From positions 20,821,853 to 20,885,852 of the forward strand of contig NC_088296.1 in assembly GCF_032854445.1 (NCBI RefSeq): a DNA stretch of 64,000 nucleotides, written 5' to 3'. The notes beneath the pieces were generated by a model, which saw nothing but the letters and a program-made list of their open reading frames with translations, was not told the DNA's origin and did not search any database. This document shows, piece after piece, positions 15,675-28,100 of the stretch (the first letter of the stretch is position 1; the number at the start of each line of letters is the position of its first letter). This DNA is from Liolophura sinensis. Taxonomy: Eukaryota > Mollusca > Polyplacophora > Chitonida > Chitonidae. Both the position numbers and the translations under genes were made by a program.

Positions 15675-16940
15675 GTAAGTACATTCCTATAAATTAATCA
15701 AACGATTACTGAAATGTAATTCATTGGATATATCATGTTTGTTATGTTCATTTTAGTCTAAGATTTCTTACGACCTGTTTCCCTAAGTACAAAATGTGTC
15801 ACTGTCTAGAAGAGACACGTCCAAGCTGTGAACCGAAATATGGTATTTAAGGTTCCAAAATCAATCAAAAAAATCATTTGAGGCAATCAACATATTACTG
15901 AGTTAATATGAGTTAACCATGAGTTCTACCATCAATTATGCTGCTTACTGTTTGGGCATGTGAAGATAGAAATGCTCTACAGGGGGAATTGGATATGCTT
16001 GTGTAGATGGACAGGAACTATGACGAACAGGATGGGGGGGGGGGGGGGGCGCCGGTACCGTATTATGTTGGGGTGGAGGGCGGGGTCAGTATACGTCGAT
16101 ATACATTAATTCTAAACTTTACACTTTAGTGAGTGTGTTTTTAAAGGAGGAGGCACCAAATTAAAAACGACTGTGTCGCCTGGAATAAGTCTGACAGGAG
16201 AAATATCCACACAGTGTTCGAAACCAAACGTTATAATGATAAAAAAAAATTAAAACACAACAGAATATAGTTTTGCATTATGATGTTTATTGATGTAACT
16301 GTAATAAACTATTAGGTGAAAAATAAATTTAACAGGTAATCTGTAGGCGGGAACTATTATATTGGTCCCCCCTCTCTCCCCCTCCACCCCAGAGGCACAG
16401 TACAATGCATTTTCACATCACTCGTGCCTAAGCTCTCCACGACCATTGTGAACACGTTGCCCAATTTTCTTTCTTCAGACAATGAAACTCTCTCCCTTTT
16501 CTCCAAGATCACTGAAACGTGACCAGACAATAGGAATACATCTGCTTATATCATTTTAGATGACTCTACCGTGTATATACAACAATTTGAGGGCGTCGTC
16601 TCTGCCACAGATGCAGACGCTGTGGTCTCATTGCCCTGTAACTACACCGCCGCAGAAAAGATCTGCCCGGTCATACTCTGGTACCGGAAGGAGGGAGATT
16701 CAAAGACACTAAAAGCGAAGATAGACAAAACCAACGAGCTGGTGTCGTACGGGGATTTCTCAGGAAGAGTTGGGCGTGGTGAAAAGGGCGCTCTCATGAT
16801 TATCAGACCAACTGTCAACGATTCGGGTCACTATATCTGTTATGTGGCTATCAGCGACATTCACGTGATGTACGCGAGAGGTCCCGTGATACTGAATGTC
16901 ACCCAGAGTTTCAGTGATCCTCCATACAAAGGTCATAATG
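15614..16940 (+). CDS. Ig V-type receptor gene fragment (forward copy): signal peptide plus Ig
   Basis: Two exons: 15614-15674 (MWRDFIQPMLFVIVATFVNG, phase 1, GTAAGT) and 16560-16940 (127 codons, phase 1-1, acceptor CATTTTAG, donor GTAAGG). Counting from the start Met, Cys47 and Cys114 form the expected disulfide pair, Trp61 is the core Trp, and DSGHYIC is at 108-114. The motif SYGDFSGRVGRGEKGAL is shared with the Ig exon at 26767 (SYGEFLNRVARGDKGAL), so the two are paralogues. No transmembrane exon follows, because segment B' begins at 17532. The gene therefore looks cut by the rearrangement. Alternatively the transcript reads on to 26767: that splice is in frame (phase 1 to 1) and would give a two-Ig protein of 735 residues. 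Confidence 0.72.
16560..16940 (+). CDS. Exon 2 of forward Ig copy: V-type Ig domain
   Basis: Intact 127-codon phase 1-1 exon with LPCNY, LWYR and DSGHYICYV. An extra cysteine (Cys56, KICP) is conserved with the inverted copy. Confidence 0.87.
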
Positions 16941-19900
16941 GTAAGGTTGTATAGTATTTTGTTGCCTGTCCCACATAGATAAAGCCACATTTCTGTAGAG
17001 CGGCTGGAATAGGTAAAAGATTTATAATCGTGTCACGTGACCTTATTCACTGTCAGGCGTGTCTACATATATATACGTGTAGGTCTATAGCACATTCGGA
17101 TCAGTGAGTAAAATATAAGTGGATCCCTGTATACAGAATTATTTTTACCAAAGAATCAATCAGCACAAATCCAATCGATTAAATTTGCTAATATTTTAGA
17201 ATAACCCAAATATATACCTTTCATGAAATAGCCGCCTCACCTGTGCACATGATACTATTTGCAATCGGTAGAAGAGTTCCAAATGTATAAAGTGGGTTGC
17301 ATTATAACCTTTTTAAAATTTACAAACAACAAATAGCACAGTAACGAGTCAGATATATGCAGTTGCCAAAGCCAATAATTTGAGCTGCTGCAAAAAAACA
17401 ATAACGTGAGCTTTTCTTGTTAAATACAACAAATTTAATTTCATTAACGAATATGTTTTTTCACCAAAAATACCTGGTTGAACCTCTCTAAATGCAAGCT
17501 TTCATCAGTTCATATAAAAAAATCTGTGTTGCACATTTAGATGGCCCATATATATTTGAACTGAATTAGTCAGCCAGGTAAAACTCTCCACGTAACTACA
17601 ATAAATGGCTATTCTTTGAGTAGCTTTTTCCTCGCTCGTAATTTGACTCGTACATTTACTCCACCCTGATGAATGACTCGGTGTGCAGCGCTGTTTTGGG
17701 GATTTGGTGGTTAACCTATATATGTTCATGTACCACATATTGATTTCAGTCTAAGGCTGTCTATGCAGTAACGCTAAATAGAGCGGCTGGACTGGATATG
17801 TCATACTATGTTATTCGTTGTTATCAGTCAGCTTTTATAAAATTTTTCCACCGGTTATCAACACACATATAATAAGGCAATTGCAGCGACAAACATGACA
17901 CGGGTCTCGCCTTGTGTAGTGAAATACATACAAGTAGAGTATATTGGTTGGTTCTTTGATCAGTGTAATGGAGAAGGCTTAGGTCTTTCAAGCAGGGCCT
18001 ATGCTGGCTATACGGACAGTCCCATGCTGTCATACATTTTAGTAGCTTTACAACGGCTTACGATGATACTGTCGTTTCCAATGGTCATTCAGTCATTATG
18101 TTATTTAACCATCTTTAGCACAGTTGTAGAAGACGGGAAGTTACGGACTACGGAGTTTTGTAGTGTCACACCGTAACTACATGTGGTGCAAAATGTATCC
18201 GTGATTGGATTGAAAACGTTTCTTGGTGAATGGTAAACAGGGTCGTGCTTATGTATCTTTGTTGTTTCTTGGTTTACTTTCTCGTTACTTTATTAACGAG
18301 AATTTTACTTTTGTATATTCCACATGTATTTCAAAAAAGATAATACAGACGTAAAGATAATGTAATACTTACAAACCAGACTCCACAAGAATTACCGTTA
18401 TAGACAGCATAGCATTAAATTTCATAGAGCTGCCTGGTCCTATTATCACTTAACGTCATAAATATTAAAAAAGCCAGTGGCGTGCTGGGTTTTGGACGTT
18501 TAACAGTTTTTGTAGGAGGACTACCTTCACTGCTATCGATTTTACTGTAAACCCGGTTTCTCATAGTACCATATTCGAAATGGTTTACACGTTTTTGTAA
18601 AATAATTTAGCCTCTTTAAAGAAAAAAACCCCCAGTCTTATGATCTTTAGAGATTAAGAATACAGGCTTCGCTTTGCTCTCTGTTTAATCTCTGTCGACT
18701 CTTAGGTAAAATGTTTTATATTTTCGTAGCCTATGAGACCGATATGGATTTACTCTCAATACTCCAATCATTAGTTCAATGATGTTATTCTATTTATAAC
18801 ACCAAATACATTCCCTGTCGGTATTGTCCCAGTATAACTCTTGGAAGAAAACTCAGTCTTACGACTTATTTCATTGAATCATCCAGAACAGCATAATACA
18901 AGATCCGAAAATTTGTTTTCCAGTTTGAACACTAAACAGTGAAACCCTTTTATTCACATATATGTATACAGTCAAATCATCAAATATTCCATCAGAATCA
19001 GCAGTACCATTTGAGAGAGATAGAGAGTTTCAGGGGGAATAACTCTGAGCGGCTTGTTCACACGGCTATATACGATGAACAGTCTTTAGCAATTTAAAAA
19101 TATTACGACGGGTATATGTGCTGGAATTTCTACCTTAGGTACATTTTAATGCAAGAGAAGTAACTCTTTAACTCATATAGTCACAACCCCTTCAGTACAA
19201 CACTAAATCCTTCCTGCGTAATATACTGAAGATTACTGATCTCCCGCCAGATCGAGCAAATCTCCCGCCGGATCGAATACACAAGCTCATCCTACTGTAA
19301 ATCATGGTCGGCTCCTCTTGGGAAGATCGGCGATCCTTGGCCAGTCTCTATGCCGATTCTCTATGGAATGCTAATCGATGTATAAGCTGTGTTTTGAGAC
19401 CGTATAACTGTCTTGCATCTGTATAGTTCAGTAACTGTAAATTTTCATCTGTGTTATCTGCTAACAAATCTTCTGTAGCTTGCCTTGACCTTGCCTTTGC
19501 TCTTGTCTTTGTCTTCGATTTTGACTGTCGTTGTCCTTCAGGACCATCTGTCAGACGCCATGATCGATGTCTTTTTATAGCGTGCAGACAGAGTAAGTCG
19601 GTGCTAATCACCAAAAATCATACATTTTGATTGCCTGACTTGCATTGAGCAACGTTCGCCTCTTACTACACCCCGCCTATAATTTACTATGATGGAAGCA
19701 AAATATGGTTAACATAACATAATTTTCTTTATGCAAGCATAAAGAAAAAAAACCCGTTATTACTATCAAATAGTGCTATATTAAATATTATTTGACAAAC
19801 ACAGATACTGTAAAATCTGCTCTTTCTAACAATACCCATATAACACATGAGCCGTTTTCGTAATTATCAAAATCCTTGATTCCAAAGCCTCCAATCCGAA

Positions 19901-19995
19901 ATGCTGAACGTCATGGTGGACTTTACAAACCACGACGAAGTGAAGTGAATCATTTCGGTAGGAAATAAATACTTAATAGCTTTTAACTGAGGCAG

Positions 19996-20125
19996 GGCTT
20001 CCGCGGCTCAGTTGGTTAGCGCGCTAGCGCAGAGTAATAACCCAGGAGCCTCTCACCAAAGCGGTCGTTGTGAATTTAAGTCCAGCTCATGCTGCCTTCG
20101 TCTCTGGCCGTACGTGAAAAAGTCA
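19996..20125 (+). mobile_element. SINE head fragment (B' copy)
   Basis: Same insertion as 13337-13470, duplicated with segment B. The tRNA-like boxes GGCTCAGTTGGTTAGCGC and GTGAATTTAAGTCCAGCTC are present. Confidence 0.8.
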
Positions 20126-20732
20126 TAAGACATGCATATAATGTTCTAATTATTATTATATAATTCTAAAACAAATGTATAATGTATTATATAATTTTGT
20201 AATTTCAGACTGCAATGTACATAAATATGTACCATGTACATATATTCTTGTGTACAGCGTAAAACACCAGTTTGATAAGTAATTCAAATATATAATTCAT
20301 AACTAATCTGCTGTTACGCATCTATATTTCAAACCTAAGGAAAAACACAATTGGTATTTTCAATCAGTAGTCCATGAATACAGCTTAGAAGTACATATAA
20401 AACCATTCTTAATCGGTACTTACAAATCACCAAATTTCTGAATCTGAAATTACTGATCGGTAATCGATATTTTCTGTTTAGTGATTCATACTTTCGAAAT
20501 ACGTACATAGAAATTAGAATTCTGTAAATGTAAATAATAATTCTAAAAATTTTTTTATCTATAATCACAAATAATAAATCTGTATTGAAGGATTTAAAAC
20601 CAACTATCATGTATTCTTTTACATGAATAACACATTCGTTATTATTTATTGCGGGCATTGATTAAATACATTGTTATTTGTAATTGTGAAAGATGTGTCA
20701 AATTAGTAAATACGGATCACCAGTCCCACTAG

Positions 20733-20964
20733 GATGAGCCACGATATGGCTGAATTATTGTCGAAGTCGCGTCGCTGTGAGTTTAAGTCCAGTTAATGCT
20801 TTTGCCCTCTCTGGCCATAGTAGGGAAGGTGTGCCGACAACATGTGGATGTTTCCCATTGGCTGGGTCCAATTTCCTCCTCCAATTATGTTGGCCGCTAT
20901 CGTATAAGTGAACTTCATACATGAGTGCAGTGTAAAATACCACTCAGGCAGATAAATAAACATT
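20733..20964 (+). mobile_element. Decayed near full-length SINE (B' copy)
   Basis: Duplicate of the element at 14075-14305, with scattered differences such as GGCTGGGTCC for GGCTGTGTCC. Confidence 0.8.
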
Positions 20965-21714
20965 CGTACTTACAGGCAACGTCATTTAAAATAAACCCAA
21001 GCCCAGACAGAGACTGCGATCTGGATTTTATTCATTGATTTAATCTGACTGGTGTTAGAATATTTCACTTATCCGACGGTGGACATCATTATATGGTGCA
21101 ATGAAACCAGCCAAGATGAAGATGTGCAAGTTTTGATCCGTCCATATGTTATTAGGCCCTTCCCTCGATTTATGTTTGTTTGCCCCATTATGTTATCAAG
21201 TTACACCCAATGGGCGCAAACTATGGCAAAGTCATGTCGCTCAGCAAGCAAATAGGTTACATCGGTGGATCTAAATAACCAGTAACCATATAGCGCAACA
21301 TGCGTGTTTAAGTTCAATGACGATTTAGGTACCCGCTTGTTAAAACTACAACAGCTGACATATCAGATATGTATGTGTGGGATTTTCAAATTGTCATGTT
21401 AATGTTGACTCCTGATGACTTAGAAACCGACACATACAACTGTTCATGAAAATTACACATACTTACATCAGTTAAAATAAAGGTGAGATTTTGCCTGTTT
21501 GAGGCTACATTTCATCGTGTTCGTATGTACAGCATATGACAAAGAACTTCGGGTGGGTACAGACTGACTGTGCACAGTATGCAGTGATAATACATAGGTT
21601 TTAAATCACCAGTGACACTGTTACATTCTGTACACGTGCTTCGAAAGACAATGGCTACATGTACCTGAAGCTGTTGAGCGTGTGCAAACAAGTGTGCGTT
21701 GTTCGCACACTTAT

Positions 21715-21790
21715 TGACTCCTTGTCGTCATAAAACTAAAAAAATTGTAAAATACAGCGTTGAAATCCACGTATACATACATACGAAATT
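21715..21790 (+). mobile_element. 3' end of a (CATA)-tailed SINE
   Basis: ACTCCTTGTCGTCATAAAAC, then ACAGCGTTGAAATCC and a short CATACATAC tail. It matches the end of the fuller copy at 44085-44420. Confidence 0.65.
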
Positions 21791-21834
21791 ATTACCTGGG
21801 TGGAAAGAACACCGCCAAACAACGTTTTCACCTC

Positions 21835-21900
21835 ACATCAATGACTCCCTCACCTCGCATGACTCCCTCACCTCAATGACTCCCTCACCTCAAATGACCC
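21835..21900. repeat. Short tandem repeat, about 17 bp x 4
   Basis: CAATGACTCCCTCACCTC-like units repeated four times, the second and fourth altered (CGCATGACTCC, AAATGACCCC). Confidence 0.85.
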
Positions 21901-22101
21901 CCTCTCGTGATATCCAGTTTGTATTCCTTGATTACATGTGTTAAACTTACGTGTTCATGATTTACGACTGGCTGCATATCACGTGTGTAATTGCACAGCT
22001 GTGTCAGCTTCACCTAGGTCAAAATGAGGATGAATATATTTCTTGGAACCCTTTGTTTGAAATGGCGGTAACATAGCAGCGCGCCAAAACCAGAAAAGAT
22101 C

Positions 22102-22189
22102 ATGGTGGATCAGCGTTGGTGGAGATGTTTTGGCTCAGTGCCAAAGTCTCGACGACAGACAGCCGTTTTACTTGTGGGATTTTTCCAGC
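22102..22189 (+). CDS. Exon 1 of Ig-propeller receptor: signal peptide
   Basis: ATG in context AAGATCATGG, 29 codons and one base (phase 1), donor CAGC/GTGAGT. A charged N-region (MVDQRWWRCFGSVPKSRRQ) precedes the hydrophobic TAVLLVGFFQ. Joining to 26767 completes a Leu codon and gives LSAAVHIQ, with a good cleavage site after SAA. The sequence around the start is CpG-richer than its surroundings (GCGCGCC just upstream). I chose this start because the Ig exon at 26767 has no ATG of its own in frame. Confidence 0.65.
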
Positions 22190-25100
22190 GTGAGTAGATT
22201 CGCTTCAGTATAAAGTCGTGTACCGCCATATTTGTTTGTCTACCTGCGAGCCTTTCCCTATGAATGTAGGGCACATTGTGAGAGTTGACTGCTTCCTAAG
22301 CATGTCTGTCAGCCCCGGATCAATATCACTCGTTCGTGGTTCATGCGTCTAAATACGCATGTTTTAACATTCTATTCACCTTTAGAGTTCATCAATGATG
22401 TGACATGATATGCTGTCTGAAAATAAGGAGACCAGGCCAGTTTACCTAATGTAAACTGTGCCAATGCTGTTTCAAAGACGTTGATTCATGGAGCGACATT
22501 TTCGTCCCCTACAGGCGTTTATTGTAAGCGAATGTGGGCTTTTCTCCCCGCCTCTGTCCTTTTTCGTACAATATTGCTGGCCGCCCTTGTATAAGTGAAA
22601 TATTCTTTAGTACGGCGTAAAAAACAGATCAAATAAATAAATAAATGATAGTAACGGAAACTTCAAAAAGTGAAATGTAAGCCTGGTCTGAATACTCAAG
22701 CACACGTGACACAATCTAAGTTAGGAAGTTTAATACAAAGGACTGCTTTCTTCGTGGCCACGTTTGTGGGTGGAGGACACCCGGGGTACCCGGAGTACCC
22801 GGAGTACCCGGATCTTTTCCCCAGGTATCTGACAAAGCAACTAAAACTAGCGAGTCCCAACACAGGAGCACTTACAAAACCGTTGTTTCTTTATAGCAGG
22901 AGAGCTGGGATGCTGCACGTGATGATCAATTTGATTGTGATTTGCAACCGTCTGTCTCTAATGCTTTTATTCAACAACATGCAAGTAAGGCTGGTATGCT
23001 GGTTTTTGTGATATTTCCGGAATATGCTCATTACAAGCACGTCTAGACAGATTCATTTACACCCTATACAGGACTACGTGAGCATTGACATGTGCAAGAA
23101 ACTTAGGACCGCATATTACTTAGATGCAATAAATTCAGACAGTTTAAGATGCAACAATGGGTAGCCCACTTGATCTTAAGCACCCAACAAAACATGGACT
23201 GCTTGCATCACAGAAAAACATGACCAGAATTCTCAAGGCAGTCGAAGAATTTCCTAAGTGCTTTCTAAAGATTTTAATTGATTTATTTTGTATTATTCCT
23301 TTTTTGTAAGAGAATAACTTGAAAATAATGCACACAAATTTTGTAGACCACCCATATTGTTGTGATATAGTCACATATTAAACCACAGGGCTGATTCATT
23401 GTCATGAAAATGTGTTACATGAGATGTCATTAGAACAGCTGCAAGCTGCACATCTGTATCCTGTATTTAAATACACTGTACATATATTGGTGGTGTGGCA
23501 CGAGGTGATCATCTCATTACCAAATGTATAATTAATGACTCACTCAGTCTGGGTTAAAATTACTTCTGCTCCAAACCCAGCACACTCAAAAAAAAAAGAA
23601 ACTGTTAAATTTAACAGAAAGTCTGTTGTTCAAGTGACGTTAGAATATATTCTGTTATTATAACACAGCATTGTGTGATATTCAACATAATATACTGTTA
23701 CTCTGATAAAATCGATATGCTGAATATATCGAATATGTGTGTTTTATATAACACGCATAAACTGTTGCAATAACCTAATACATTGTAGCATCACTCAGAT
23801 AACAGACTTTCTAATAAATTTAACAGATTACCTTTTTGGCAGCATGTTTTTGTATTCTATATATACCTTGAATTTGTGGTACTTTCAAAATCATATTCAA
23901 AGCGGAAGGCGACAATGTAATACGATACATTGATGTACCTGCGCTCTGAAGGGAAGCCTAGTTGGTGTAATAGCGTTGTGACCCAGTTTTTACAGGGGCA
24001 TCTGGGGGCCTGTTATTAAATGAACAAAGGAGGGAACAATAACGCCACTCTCATCCAATCGTTATTCGTCCTTTAGGGAGAATTTCCGTTGGAAAAGGGG
24101 AACCCCCGTCTCAACGTTGAGTTAACATGGTTTAGTCACTTTGATTTAAAAGATAGAGGCACGTCTATAGAACATAGGGGATGCCGCGAGTTTAAATTCT
24201 TGAAAAGGCACACTTTGTCATGCCTTGTGGTATTAATTAGGGTGTACAGAAAATTCAATAAATTCTGCATATATGTGTGGGATAGGCAATAATCAGATGC
24301 TATGATTTATCATTTTTTTAAAACTTTTGAAACGTTGTAATGTGAAATAAAATACATACGGAAATCAAATGTCATCAGTATTTATTTATCTAGAATATTT
24401 GTGCCATAAAGAAGACAAACATACGCAAATGATTATGGAATGCTGCTGGAATATTTCAAGCATGTTTTAAATCAGTCGTCTTTTATTCTTAGACTTTAGT
24501 AAAATACGTAAGTTTATAAGTATGTGTAAAATAACTAAATTTAAAATTAGTTTTTCAAGCATTCTGGGATGTACGCCCTCTAAAAAACAGCAGCCAGATA
24601 TCTCCTTTTATTTGAATGGTTAGTTTTACAACCGCGTGCAATATTACTGCTAACTATCTTAATTGAACAAATCATGAAGTCAGCAATGAACAAAGAAGAA
24701 ATATCAGACGACAGTTCCATGGGGACTGTAAATTGGTTTGGAGGTGATTCTAACAATGAGGGTTATTAGTGCACTCCGTTGTACTTGACTTTTGTTGTAT
24801 ATTTTGCACATTTACGTGTTAGTATGGCCACTTGCCCAACGCCAGTCGTCAGGAAACTGGGGTAATTTTTTATTATAAACAAATAATTTTTCACTCGAAG
24901 TATTAATTTTTTAAACAGGAAGAGAATTTTCAGTACTGCCAAAACGGATTCCCTCGCTTTGAAAAACAATTCCATGTGTAAAATGTATAATGTGTATGTT
25001 ATATGTAAAACCATTCATTGTGGTGTACAAGAGTATTTCATTGAAGCTTTTAATGACAAAATTTTATTAATAAACTATTTGACAAGCCAGAATATTAACT

Positions 25101-28100
25101 AGTGTGCATAGGAAACATAGAAGAATTGGCAAAAAATAGGTGCAATTGCAAATAACCAGTACTTGAAGTCATTTATAATAGAGAAGGTTTTTTTGTGTAT
25201 TGTTTCAATTAACTATATATCCCTATTTTTCCTCAATACAAAATGATATTTCATGTGAAATGGAGTAGCAGTGCAAATAACCAGTATTTCAATTCGTTCA
25301 TTATGGAGTGGATTTTTTCGTGCGTTGTATCAGTTAACTAAAGTAATTATATATAACAATTCTTCCTCAATGGAAATAATATTTCATGTGAAATAGAATA
25401 CCCAGCCGAGGAATTTGTCGATTCACATGCTTTCGCTCTTCATGTTGTCTTAAGTGACAAAATAGCGGTCGCTGATGTGTCTATGGTCGACGAAACCTAA
25501 AGTCTAAAGTTCCAAGAAGATAATTTGCTTCTCCCAAGTGTGGTGTGCATATGTACATGATTATTAGTAACTTACCAAATGCTTGTGGTTTAACACGAAC
25601 ACATCGGTTTCTTTCACCAAGACTACGGACAGTCATCGTGTAAGTCAATTTTAGCAAGGCGTTACACAATAATGAACAAAGTTTATTCCACGTGTGTGGA
25701 TTGAAAGTCATCTCCAGTATGCCTGACCTCATCGGATAGAATAGGTCTGCTCTGAGTTTCCTCCCTTGTTACATGACAGCCATTATGACATAACACGAGA
25801 TTAGTTTTGAGGCGTTCAACTACGAGAAGTGAGACTTCGCCTATTAAAGCATGCGTTATGTAGATTATGTCAAGACAGTGACAAATATTTTCTAGATAAA
25901 AGAATGTAAAAATGCAGGATATGTGCCTTTGATATCGAGCTGCAGAAATGCCGAAAAATCTCTGTTTTTCAGTCTAGGTAGAAACTATATGTTTGATGGA
26001 GTTGGTCAAATCTCTCTATTGGGTTTAAGTAAGAACAGGATTCTTAAACTAACTCCAAATGAATTAAAAATTACATAACATTTATCCTGGGCTGTCCAAA
26101 TAAGTTTGCAAAATTATAATCTGTCCAAAGCTGGGTCCAAACCCCACCTAACACATGCCCCCTTAACTCCCTATCTTTCCATTACCCATTTTCTGAGGCC
26201 TCGCCTCACCACAGCACAAGCCCACCTTTTAAAAGGGAAACTGATCTTAGGAGTGGTATTACGGTGCCGTCCTATTCTGATGACCTTGGTAAACCTGTCT
26301 AGTTGTTTTTGCGGTTGTAACGATGACCATTTTCAGCTACGACACAAATGCTTGACCCCCTGCAGATATCAAACTACAATGATTTCTTTGATGAACAGTC
26401 ATGCTTGCGCAGTAGCACGTGTATAATAACGCCTTTTGCGGAAATGCATAAAGAAAGGTTGACTTTTATAGCAGTCTTTTATATATCAATCTTTATAGAA
26501 AGATTCCTTTATTTTGCAATGTTTGCAATGTAATATTGCAACATTTTGATTAATGTCACTTTACAAAACAGAGCATTTAATATGTACATGTGTTACAAAC
26601 TGCCTTAAATGGACGCAAAACTGCCAACTGACTTCAGCAGTTAGATTTTCTTAACTGCGTTCCAGAGAGTATTAAGTGAGAGCTGAAGTTTTCAGTAACT
26701 TCAGAAATTTCCAGTAAAAAGAAATATTTTCTTATTTCTTCTTGTTTTTTTTTCTTTTGTCCAAAGTTTCAGCTGCAGTTCACATTCAGCCAGTTGACGA
26801 GCCAATAAAAGCCAAGGACTCTGATTGCATGGTCATCCTGCCATGTGACTTTACAACAGATATATACGAGAATCCACAAATCACGTGGTATCAAGAGAGA
26901 ATCGGCGAGAGGAGAGAAATCATGCGGTACAACATCAAAAATCACTTGTCATCTTACGGGGAGTTTCTAAACCGTGTGGCACGAGGAGATAAAGGGGCAC
27001 TGGTAGTGTTTAATCCCAAGTCACGTGACTCAGGCAGTTATACCTGTGAAGTTGAAATCGACCACGACACTCCATCCTGGATGAAGAATACAGTAATCCT
27101 GGAAGTTGTGAAAGTACCCGATGAAGAGGAAGCTACTTGTAAGCATTACTTCCTGCTACGTTGCTTATCTTTATCTGCCAGAATTTCCACTGATGTATTA
27201 CTTGTATCATGTGTAGATAATCAGAAAATACGTCGTCAAAGAGAATTTTATTAACCCGTAGTGTCCAATTGTCATTAAGTCATCTGGGAGAAGATAATTA
27301 ACCAGTAGTGTGCAATTGTCATTAAGTCATCTGGGAGGAGCTAATTAACCAGTAGTGTGCATTTGTCATTAAGTCATCGGAGAGAAGGTAATTAACCAGA
27401 AGTTGAGAATGCATTCATAATTCACATGTAAAAATATTTACAACGATGAAATGTGGCGTTGTATGTGTTTGAAAGGATTGGTACCCAGATTTATCTTCCT
27501 GTCCTTGGTATAAGGTTGTAACCTTTTTAACAGTATGTTACCAGGAGGGCCTCTGAGAAACGAGACTTTAAATCCACAGAAAACAATAGAATTACTACCC
27601 TAGCTGATGACAGCGTGTACAGAAGAGACATTTATTGGAAGTCATCTCGAGGTTGCATCTACTTTTCTTTCACTTTACCGGCATGCCTAAGATTGATCAA
27701 ACTAATGACGAATGAACTCCGGCTTTGCTTTACACCCACCAAGTCCTATCAGCTGAGGATATACACATATATGTAAAGCCTAATTTTATCTCCCTGCTGT
27801 TAAAAATTTCGCTTTCCGCCAGGATTTCTTATTTCAACTCCGGCCAGCCCGGCAAAGATTTTGCTTTGTTTGGCGGGTATAAAAACCCTTCCGTCTTCTG
27901 CCGTGAATCCACTCTTTCCTGAAGGCGAAATCGTTTGGAAACTTGAAAAAAAAAAACTCTCAAAAGTCCTTTGACAGCAAACCATTCTCGGAGAAATTCG
28001 ATGTGCTTGTTGTCACTAGTGTGGCTTTTTAACACTGAACTAAATGGCGAAGCCATAAAGGGTCATAAAGTTTGAACTTGTATGACGTCATTCGGCGAAG

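Larger units (their letters stand above)
14897..17529 (+). repeat. Segment A, forward copy
   Basis: The reverse complement of 5233-7845. It abuts B on its left and B' on its right with only a few bases between. It holds the forward signal-peptide and Ig exons and a decayed SINE (about 15180-15290). A run of 17 G (about 16033-16049) exists only in this copy. Confidence 0.92.
17532..21551 (+). repeat. Segment B, second copy (B')
   Basis: Direct repeat of 10882-14892, including the same three SINE remnants. The right boundary is where it turns into GGGTGGGTACAGACTG instead of segment A. It lies in what would be the intron after the forward Ig exon. Confidence 0.93.
22813..26766. other. Intron 1 of the receptor, remainder
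   Basis: No exon recognised. It holds a MITE-like element (23602-23826) and a local duplication (25148-25400). Open frames up to 106 codons resemble nothing and have no supporting splice or start context. Confidence 0.55.

Noticed and set aside
17895-18176. Plus-strand frame MTRVSPCVVK in B' and B
   Set aside because: Ends differ (93 against 69 codons), and there is no similarity to a known protein or codon-level conservation.
19348-19614. 88-codon minus-strand frame in B'
   Set aside because: Not kept in copy B, where one base change gives an earlier stop and a one-base indel alters the start.
27251-27405. CRISPR-like repeats
   Set aside because: The 47-bp units are contiguous with no spacers, and the DNA is eukaryotic. 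It is a minisatellite.
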